Part shown: positions 56,529-64,000 of the stretch, one piece after another | How positions within the stretch are numbered: position 1 is the stretch's first letter | How the letters are laid out: every line of letters begins with the position of its first letter | Assembly: GCF_963082655.1 (NCBI RefSeq) | Contig: NC_081552.1 | Location: 97,205,592-97,269,591, forward strand | Direction: 5' to 3' | DNA length: 64,000 bases | Origin: Stomoxys calcitrans | Lineage: Eukaryota > Arthropoda > Insecta > Diptera > Muscidae | Position numbers and translations under genes: made by a program | Notes under the pieces: generated by a model | Told to the model about the DNA's origin: nothing | The model's input: only the letters and a program-made list of their open reading frames with translations | Databases searched by the model: none

Positions 56529-56728
56529 TTTCAATGTAATCTCCTGAAACTTCAATACACCTAGTCCAACGCTTATCTAGCAATTCTATCGCATGATTAA
56601 AATAGTTTTCATCAAGGTCTTCAAAGTGGTGGTTAACAACTGTAATTGCATATTGATTTAAGGTAAAACGCTTGCGAACAAGTAAAAGTCACCGGGGATT
56701 AAGGTGGGTGGTCAAGCAACTCGTACTT
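56529..56728 (-). pseudogene. Mariner transposase C-terminal region
   Basis: Minus-strand frames give 'YELLDHPP', then after a frame slip 'PGDFYLF', the place of the 'SPDLAPxDF' block that carries the third catalytic aspartate. The end is 'HFEDLDENYFNHAIELLD' and 'RWTRCIEVSGDYIE'. The last block is nearly the same as 28737-28875. The catalytic motif itself is damaged. Confidence 0.8.
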
Positions 56729-57675
56729 TAATCCGTTGATTTTAGCCGATTTTGCTGAAATTAGGGACAGTAAGTTTTGTTAGGCACTTCGACTTCATTC
56801 TTCAATTTGGCCCAGATCGGTCCAGATTTGGATATAGCTGCCATATAGACCGATATCTCCATTTGATGTTTTTGGCCCATAAAAGGTGAATTTATTGTCC
56901 GATTAAGCCAAAGTTTGGGGCAGTGAGTTGTGTAAGGCTCTTCGAATTCTTTCTGCAATTTGGCCCTGGTCGGTCCAAATTTGGATATAGCTGCCATAAA
57001 ACCGATCTCTCGATTTCAGGTTTTGGGCCCGTAAAAGGCACATTTATTGTCCGACGTCGCCGTAATTTTGGACAGTAAGTTGAAACGGGCCCTTCGACTT
57101 CACTTTTCAATTTGACCCAGATCGGTCCAGATTTGAATATAGCTGCCATATAGACCGATCTCTCCATTTAAAGTTTTATGACCATAAAAAGCGCATTTAT
57201 TGTTCGATGACGCCAAAATTTTGGACAGTGAAATGAATAAGGCCCTTCGACTTCATTCTTCAATTTGGCCCAGATGGGTCCAGATTTGAATATAGCTGCC
57301 ATATAGACCAATCTCTCAATTTAAAGTTTTGGGGCCATGAAAGGCGCATTTATTGTCCGACGTCACAGAAATTTAATATCTGCCATATAGACCGATATCT
57401 CGATTTGAAGTCTTGGCCCCATATAATTCGATTTCTCTGAAATTTGTCATAGTGACTTATGTTTCGGCCTTTCGACATAGGTATCGTATATGGTTCAGAT
57501 CAGTTTATTTTTAAATATAGCTACTTAAAAGACCAATATTTTATTATACACAATGGAACAATGACTTGTACTTATAAGTATTTGGTCCAACTCGGAACAT
57601 ATTTCGATATAACTGCTATGGGACGTAAGGTATGCAATTTTTTACCGGATTTTGATGAAAGATGGTTTACATAGT
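56729..57675 (+). mobile_element. HINE family B body, both ends missing, in mariner
   Basis: Six monomers (GGATATAGCTGCCATATAGA) and the lead toward the 3' end (GATGAAAGATGGTTTACATA), stopping before the palindrome. Its left breakpoint equals that at 28736. Confidence 0.75.
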
Positions 57676-57782
57676 TTACTGTTGCATATGAAGGAGTACT
57701 TTCACCTAACACATTCACCATATCATTATGAATTTCTAGTACCGATAAACCTTTCTCATGTAAATATTTAATGACACCACCC
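57676..57782 (-). pseudogene. Mariner transposase N-terminal region
   Basis: Reads 'GVIKYLHEKGLSVLEIHNDM' followed by 'LGESTPSYATV', matching the first helix-turn-helix of mariner transposases and its 'PSYATV' end. The ATG that should start the protein lies beyond the next HINE, at 58585. The part binds the transposon ends. Confidence 0.8.
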
Positions 57783-58574
57783 ATTTTTATACCCTTCACC
57801 ACAGGATGGGGGTATACTAATTTCGTCGTTCGGTTTGTAACTACTCGAAATTTTCGTCTGAGACCCCATAAAGTATATATATTCTTGATCGTCGTGACAT
57901 TTTATGTCGATCTAGCCATGTCCGTCCGTCTGTCCGTCCGTCCGTCTGTCTGTAGAAAGCACGCTAACTTCCGAAGGAGTCAAGGTAGCCGCTTGAAATT
58001 TTGCTGCCATATAAACCGATCTAGGGTCTTGGCTTCTTGAGCCTTTAGGGTGTGCAATTCTTATCTGGTTGGAATGAAATTGTGCACGACGTGTTTTGTT
58101 ATGATCTCCAACAACTGTGCCAAGTATGGTTCAAATCGGTTCATAACCTGATATAGCTGCCATATACATCGATCTTGGGTCTTGACTTCTTGAGCCTCTA
58201 GAGGGCGCAATTTTTATCCGAGTTGAATGAAATTTTGTACGACGGATCCTCTCATGATCATCAACATACGTGTTTATTATGGTCCGAATCGGTTTATAGC
58301 CCGGTAAAACTCCCATATAAATCGATCTCTCTATTTTACTTCTTAAGCAATTTTTATTTGAATTGGCTGACATTTTACACAAGTCTCCAACATATAATTT
58401 AATTGTAGTCCAAACCGGACGAAATCCTGATATCGCTCTAATAGCAGAGCAAATCTTTTCTTATATCCTTTTTTGCCTAAGAAGAGATGCCGGGAAAAGA
58501 ACTCGAAAAATACGATACATGGTGGAGGGTATATAAGATTCGGCCCGGCCGAACTTAGCACGCTTCTACTTGTT
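57783..58574 (+). mobile_element. HINE family A, internally deleted, at mariner start codon region
   Basis: Starts TTTTTATACCCTTCACCACAGG with a GTCC tract at 57920-57950, then two to three monomers. It ends with the palindrome and a tail CTTCTACTTGTT. It lies between the mariner ATG (58585) and codons for the first helix. Confidence 0.85.
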
Positions 58575-58725
58575 AATTTTTCCATCGTAAAAAAAATGTG
58601 GATGCGTGCTTTGTGAACACCTGTTTCCCTATGAAAGAGTTGCCAGATCGAAACAAAACACTTAACTTTTTTCTGTTTATACCGCGCTTTTTGTACTCGG
58701 CTAAGAAGTTTCCGAACCGCCCTAG
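58575..58725 (-). mobile_element. Mariner 5' end: leader and terminal repeat
   Basis: Contains the start ATG (58583-58585 in reverse), about 110 bp of leader and the terminal repeat. No promoter element is obvious. Confidence 0.7.
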
Positions 58726-58915
58726 TATGGTGTTCAGATAAGGGCCTTTAGATTGTTGTACTTTTAGTCAAGCGATATACATATACTATTTTCAAAGCAT
58801 GGTACCTCACTAAGAGCTCTTTAATTGTCGAAAATAATTATTTCAAGGATAATTTTGTTCCATATAAAGTAAAAGAAAGCGAAGCGGAGCGGCCCCGGTT
58901 CAGCTAGTACTAAAT
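58726..58915 (-). mobile_element. Family C start end after the mariner
   Basis: Continues the family C sequence broken at 55937 and ends GCGGAGCGGCCCCGGTTCAG and CTAGT. The collinear copy at 35640-35800 has the same parts. Confidence 0.7.
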
Positions 58916-59230
58916 TTTGTATAGATTCTCTATGATTAGTTTAACACATTGAAAAGCCGATAAAAAATGTTCTTCAAAGTGAAACAATTTCCTTTTGGGG
59001 TGGACAAATCAACAATCTTTTGTGACACTTTACTGTGGAGGTAAGTTAACTCAAGTTATCCAATTCCCTGGAATTAATTACAAAAATAAAATATTTTTAT
59101 TTAAATTAAAAATTAAATAAAATTAAAAATTTTTGCATGTAATGTAAAAACGAGTAAAACATTTTACCTTAATTATCCGATAAACGCATCTAGTAACCAA
59201 CTATCGCAGCTCAACTGTATCGTATATATA
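58916..59230. other. Unassigned AT-rich stretch
   Basis: No recognised repeat or gene. It contains AAATTAAAAATTAAATAAAA runs. Confidence 0.35.
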
Positions 59231-60294
59231 ACAAGTAAAAGCGTGCTAAGTTCGGCAGGGCCGAATCTTATATACCCTCCACCATTGATCGCATTTGTCG
59301 AGTTCTTTCCCGGTATCTCTTTTTAGACAAACAAAGGGAGCTGTATCGGGCTATAGACCGATTCAGACCATAATAAACACGTATGTTGGTGGTCATGAAA
59401 GAATCCGTAGTACAAAATTTCAGGCAAATCGGATAATAATTGCGACCTCTTCAGCCAAATCGGATAGGAATTGCGCCCTCTAGAAGCTCAAGAAGTCAAA
59501 TCCCCAGATCTGTTTATATGACAGCTTTATCAGGTTATTGTCCGATTTGAATCATACTTGACACAGTTGTTGGATATCATAACAAAACACCTCGTGCAAA
59601 ATTTCAATCGGATAAGAATTGCGTACTCTAGAGGCTCAAGAAGTCAAGACCCAAGATCGGTTTGTATGGCAGCTATATCAGGTTATAAATTGATTTGAAC
59701 CATACTTGGCACAGCTATTGGATATCATAACAAAACACGTCGTGCAAAATTTCATTCCAATCGGATAAGAATTGCGCACTCTACAGGCTCAAGAAATCCA
59801 GACACAAGATTGGTTTATATGGCAGCTATATCAAAACAAGGACTGCTTTGAACCATAATTGGCACAATTGTTAGATATAATAACAAAACACGTGGCGCAA
59901 AATTTCAGTCAAATCGGATAAGAATTGCGCACTCTAGAGGCTCAAGAAGTCAAGATCCAAGATCGGTTTATATGGCAGTTATATCAGGTTATAGACCGAT
60001 TAGAACCATACTTGGCACAGTTGTTGGATATCATAACAAATCACGTCGTGCAAAATTTCATTCCAATCGGATAAGAATTGCGCCCTCTAGAAGCTAGAGA
60101 AATCAAGACCCAAGATATGTTTATATGGCAGCTATATCAAAACACGGAACGATATGGCCCATTTACAATACCAACCGACCTACACTAATAAGAAGTATTT
60201 GTGCAAAATTTCAAGCTGCTAGCTTTACTTCTTCGGAAGTAAGCGTGCTTTCGACAGACAGACGGACGGACAGACGGACGGACATGACTAGAAC
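59231..60294 (-). mobile_element. HINE family A, 5' truncated
   Basis: Opens ACAAGTAAAAGCGTGC with palindrome TTCGGCAGGGCCGAA. Its six monomers include one partial. It stops just past the GGAC tract at GGACATGACTAG, where family C begins. Confidence 0.8.
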
Positions 60295-61731
60295 CCTTCT
60301 CCTTACCGTAATTTTTGGCAAGGCCAGATCTCGGAGATAGGTGGTGCGATTTAAGCGAAATTTTGTGTGCTCTCATATAGTACCCTAAAAATAAAAATTT
60401 GGTATCCAAATTACAGAAAGGGTACCTAGGGGGGCGACCCACACAATAACTTACTAAATATATATTTAGACCAATCACGACAATATGGGACTCAAATGAG
60501 AGATATTTAGGATAAGAAAACATATCTGATATCCAATTGTCGGAGCATGTGCTAGGGGGACCACCCCAACCCCCAAAACACACCTAAATCGGACATATTT
60601 ACCTACCATGCCAATATGAAAGGTATTTGCGAGTAGAATACGAATCTGATGTCCAAATGTGGGACCCACCCCTTCCCCAAACAGATCTTATTTACTGACC
60701 ATAGGAATATGGGGCTTAAATAAAAGGTATTTAAGTGTAGAAATCAAATTTAATATCCAAATATGGGACCAAGTGTTTAGAGGGCCGCCTCTTTCAAAAA
60801 CATCTCCCCAAGGAGATAAATTTACTACCATAGCAGTATGGGGCCCACCCCCACAACCACACCCAAATAGGATGTATTTGCTGACTATTGCAATATGAGG
60901 CTCAAATAAGAGGGTTTTTAGAGTAGAACCCGAATCCGATATATATTTTCAAGGCCAACTCACTGAATGGCCGCCCATCCCCAAAAACACTTCCAAACCG
61001 GTCATGTTAGCCGACTAAGGAAATATGGGGCTCAAACGAATGGTATTTGGGAGTAGACCACGTATCTGATATCAACATTAGGGACCAACTGTCTGGGGAC
61101 GTGCTACCACCATAACAACCCCCAAATACACCAAACCGGACATATTTGCCGACTTTTGCAATAAGGAGAATTTGATATCCAATTTTGAGGCCAATGGCAA
61201 TATGGGGTTCAAATAAATGATATATAGTTATATGAGAATAGAGCACATTTTCAGGGCTTAGTGATTGTGGGACCACCCCACTCCCCTAAAACAAGAATTG
61301 ATACCCACTTTCGGGACAAATTTTCTGGGGGTTTACCCCTTTCCCAAAATACCCCACAAAGAGCAATTTTTTACTGAGCATGCCAATATGTGACTCAAAT
61401 TAAAGGTATTTGAGATTAGAAAACGAATTTGACAATCTATTTTGGGGCCATGTGTTTGCGGTACGCCTCATCGTATAAACTCCCCTAAACAAATGGCATT
61501 ATGGGGTTTAAATAAATGGTATTTGAAAGAGGAGCACGATGTTGATATTTTTTCAGGGCCAAGTGTCTGGGGGACCACCTCACCCCCGAAAACACCCTTA
61601 AATCAGATATCATGAGAATATCGGGCTGAAGTAAAGTATTTTAAGAATGGAGTACTCCTTGCATTAAATTCGTAGACCAATAAAGATCATATGCGATTCA
61701 GATAAAGGCACTTATATTATTAAACAGTTTA
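60295..61731 (-). repeat. Family C copy with mariner empty site
   Basis: About eleven reversed units, such as GACAATATGGGACTCAAATG. Near 61681 it holds AATAAAGATCATATGCG, the target that is split by the mariner at 55938-58725. Confidence 0.75.
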
Positions 61732-62731
61732 TTTTATACCCTCCATCATAAGATAGGGGGTATACTAATTTCGTCATTCTGTTTGTTACTACTCGAAATA
61801 TTCGTCTGAAACCCCATAAAGTATATATATTCTTGATCGTCGCGACATTTTATGTCGATCTTGCTATGTCCGTCCGTCTGTCCATCCATCCGTCCGTCTG
61901 TTTGTCGAAAGCACGCTAACTTCCGAAGAAGTTAAGCTAGCCGCTTGAAATTTTGCAAAAATACTTCTTATTAGTGTAGGTCGGATGGTATTGTAAATGG
62001 GCCATATCGGTCCATGTTTTGATATAACTGCCATTTAAACCGATCTTGGGTCTTGATTTCTTGAGCCTCTAGAGTGCGCAATTTTTATCCGATTGGAATG
62101 AAATTTTGCACGACCTGTTTTGTTATAATATCCAACAACTTTGCCAAGTATGGTTCAAATCGGTCAATAACCTGAAATAGCTGCCATATAAACCGATCTT
62201 GGGTCTTGACTTCTTGCGCTTCTAGAGGGCGCAATTCTGAAGTATTTTATTCTTACTTTCAACAATTGTGTCAAATAAGGTTCAAATCGGTTCATAACCC
62301 TGATATAGCTGCCGTATAAATCAATCTGGGATTTTGACTTCTTGAGCCTCTTGAGGTCGCAATTATTATCCGATTTGCCTGAAATTTTGTACTACGGATC
62401 CTCTCATGACCATCAACATACGTGTTTATTATGATCTGAATCGGTCTATAGCCCGATACAGCTTCGATATAAATCGATCTCTCTATTTTACTTCTTGAGC
62501 CCCAAAGGGCGCAATTCTTATTCGAATTGGCTGAAATTTTACACAGGTCTCCAACATGCATTTTAATTGTGGTCCAAAACGGACCATACCTTGATATCGC
62601 TCTAATAGCAGAGCAAATCTTTTCTTATATCCTTTTTTGCCTAAGAAGAGATGCCGGGAAAAGAACTCGACAGATGCGATCCATGGTGGAGGGGATTCGG
62701 CCCGGCCGAACTTAGCACGCTTTTACTTGTT
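61732..62731 (+). mobile_element. HINE family A copy (complete ends)
   Basis: TTTTATACCCTCCATCATAAG start, GTCCGTCCGTCTGTCC tract, four monomers with a deletion, and the palindrome preceded by GGTGGAGGGGATTCGG, in which the usual GTATATAA is lost. The tail runs into an 18-nt T run. Confidence 0.85.
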
Positions 62732-63345
62732 TTTTTTTTTTTTTTTGTTTTAATTGGCTATGACAGAATATTTGTTTCACTAGCCGAACGTATTGGGTTG
62801 CTCAAAAAGTAATTGCGGATTTTTCATATAGTCGGCGTTGACAAATTTTTGCAACGGCTTGTGACTCTGTAATTGCATTCTTTCTTCTGTCAGTTATCAG
62901 CTGTTACTTCTAGCTTGCTTTAGAAAAAAAGTGTAAAAAAGGTATATTTGATTAAAGTTCATTCTAAGTTTTATTAAAAATGCATTTACTTTCTTTTAAA
63001 AAATCCGCAATTACTTTTTGGGCAACCCAATAGAATAGCGTTCCAAGCGCCTCGATCTTCTGCGCTCATTCTAAAATCTCTGACACCAAGATTCGAGGTG
63101 TCTTCCACAACTTGATCATTCCATTGGGCTTTTGGTTTTCCTGGTTAGCGTGTACCACCGTATTTGCCTTCAAAAGACTTCTTTCCTGGAGCTTCTTCAT
63201 CCATTCTGACAACATGACCTAGCCAACGCAGCCGTTGTATTTTGATGCGTGTAACTATGCTATCGTCGTCATACAGCTCGTGGTTCATACGTCGCCTATA
63301 TTCTCCATTAACGCAAACTGGTCCATATATTGTACGAAGAATCTT
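62732..63345 (-). pseudogene. RTE-type retrotransposon tail, carrying a MITE
   Basis: Reverse complement coding for the same C-terminal tail as 43851-44357 (the 'RLRWLGHVVRMDE' segment, once). It begins at a T run (the 3' A-tail in reverse) and extends to about 63345, where B2 sequence starts. A 238-bp MITE splits its 3' untranslated part. It is heavily 5' truncated, as is usual for non-LTR insertions. Confidence 0.75.
62793..63030. mobile_element. Mariner-type MITE
   Basis: Terminal repeats TTGGGTTGCTCAAAAAG and, reversed, TTGGGTTGCCCAAAAAG continue through TAATTGCGGATTTTT, 32 bp with one mismatch. TA flanks both sides. The uninterrupted target (GCCGAACGTAGAATAG) is present at about 43878-43893. 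The interior is AT-rich without an ORF. Confidence 0.92.
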
Positions 63346-63645
63346 TCTCTCAAATACTTCAATATTAATTAGATCAGACTATATAGATAAAGCTGTCATA
63401 TAGACTTAGCTTCCATAATAGAGTCTTAATCCCACAAAAAGAGGATTTATTGCTAGATTTCGCTGAAACTGTTACTTGTATATGAGTTCTCGGGACATGA
63501 ATAAAATACGATAGAGAGCAGCTCCTATTTAGATATAACTAAGGATATAGTTGTGATGTTATAATAAAATAGGATGATTATTATATCCTTGGTGTTGGGT
63601 ATCCAAAGTTCGGCACGGCCGAACTTAACACGTTTTTACTTGTTT
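63346..63645 (+). mobile_element. HINE B2, 3' part
   Basis: One diverged monomer (AAAGCTGTCATATAGAC), then GGTGTTGGGTATCC, palindrome TTCGGCACGGCCGAA and CTTGTT at 63645. The next HINE starts within a few bases. Confidence 0.75.
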
Positions 63646-64000
63646 ATATACCCTCCACCATATGGGGTCTTAGTCGAATATTTCGAGGAGTTACAAACAG
63701 TGACAATGACGAAATTAGTATACCCCCATACTAATTTCGTCATTCTGTTTGTAACTCCTCGAAATAATCGACTAAGACCTCGTAAAGTATATATATTCTT
63801 GATCGTCATCACATTTTAAGTCGATCTAGCCATGTCCGTCCATTGGTCCGTCCGTCCGTCCGTCCGTCTGTCTGTCGAAAGCACGCCAAATTTCGAAGAA
63901 GTAAACCCAGCCGCTTGAAATTTAGCACAAATACTTCTTATTTGTGTAGGTCGGTTGGGGTTGTAAATGGGCTATATCGGTCCATGTTTTGGTATAGCTG
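63646..64000 (+). mobile_element. HINE family A, 5' part with inverted duplication, runs off the window
   Basis: Starts TATATACCCTCCACC, but the next 75 bp are the conserved 5' region in reverse. The normal 5' region follows from 63728, then GTATATATATTCTTGATC, a GTCC tract and the first monomer to the window end. Confidence 0.8.
63661..63797. repeat. Inverted duplication inside a HINE 5' end
   Basis: GGTCTTAGTCGAATATTTCG (about 63666) and its near complement at about 63757-63776 are the outer parts of arms of about 57 bp with few mismatches. ATACCCCCATA lies at the turn. Confidence 0.85.

Larger units (their letters stand above)
55938..58725 (-). mobile_element. Mariner transposon broken by three HINEs
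   Basis: Terminal repeats are GGTTCGGAAACTTCTTAGCC on the right (read in reverse) and GTTCGGAAACTTCTTAGCC on the left, with TA outside both (55936-55937 and 58726-58727). Between them on the minus strand lie, in order, a start codon at 58585, an N-terminal transposase part (57676-57782), a C-terminal part (56529-56728) and a 3' region. The gaps are filled by HINEs at 57783-58574, 56729-57675 and 56002-56528. Removing these leaves a standard mariner plan of modest size, with the centre of the transposase lost. Confidence 0.8.

Noticed and set aside
56686..56700. ACAAGTAAAAG, which looks like another HINE 3' end
   Set aside because: No palindrome follows. The bases fall in the mariner 'GDFYLF' codons and match by chance.

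Overview
The window looks like repeat-packed, non-genic DNA from a higher dipteran, most likely a muscid-type calyptrate fly. The inference rests on four things: very AT-rich spacers, mariner/Tc1 relics, RTE, Jockey-type and gypsy retroelement debris, and hundreds of copies of motifs that match DINE-1-type (Helentron-associated, HINE) elements of flies in layout. I recognise no intact host gene and no complete transposon ORF. Every coding stretch I can identify is a broken piece of a mobile element.

The dominant component, roughly 45% of the window by hand estimate, is a set of related HINE families (here A, A2, B, B2, D). Read 5' to 3', a copy starts in a T run with TATACCC(T/A)CCACC, which folds on a nearby GGGTATA. 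Next come a conserved block with GTATATATATTCTTGATC, a (GTCC)n tract, and tandem monomers of almost exactly 153 bp. It ends with an inverted GGTGG(A/T)GGGTAT, a GC palindrome TTCGGCCCGGCCGAA, and a tail ending CTTGTT. They sit in both orientations and are often nested.

The second component (family C) is built of divergent units of about 125-130 bp carrying the phrase 'ATTTGAG(C/T)CCCATATTG'. One end has ACAAAC repeats and a TATATA tract, the other a GC-rich AGCTGACCCGGCCCGC-like end. HINEs, mariners and retrotransposon fragments have landed in it.

Layout: 1-710 non-LTR reverse transcriptase (RT) tail. 785-4650 gypsy/errantivirus-like pol-env relic cut by two HINEs. 4651-10860 family C with three HINEs. 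10920-14830 spacer, old HINE-B copies and a SINE. 14830-19836 low-copy AT-rich DNA with several MITE families and an RT fragment. 20345-23193 HINE-B, then a Tc1-like relic with a SINE inside. 24880-25526 TA microsatellites with a mariner MITE. 25976-42629 alternating family C and HINEs, with an RNase H-type retroelement fragment. 42630-43510 a second RNase H fragment. 43850-47205 RTE-type non-LTR relic on the minus strand. 47206-55937 family C and HINEs. 55938-58725 a mariner broken by three HINEs. 58726-64000 more HINEs and family C, plus a second RTE tail carrying a mariner MITE.

The genes do not work together. The window is best read as a stratigraphy of insertions, in which empty sites elsewhere in the window let several events be ordered.
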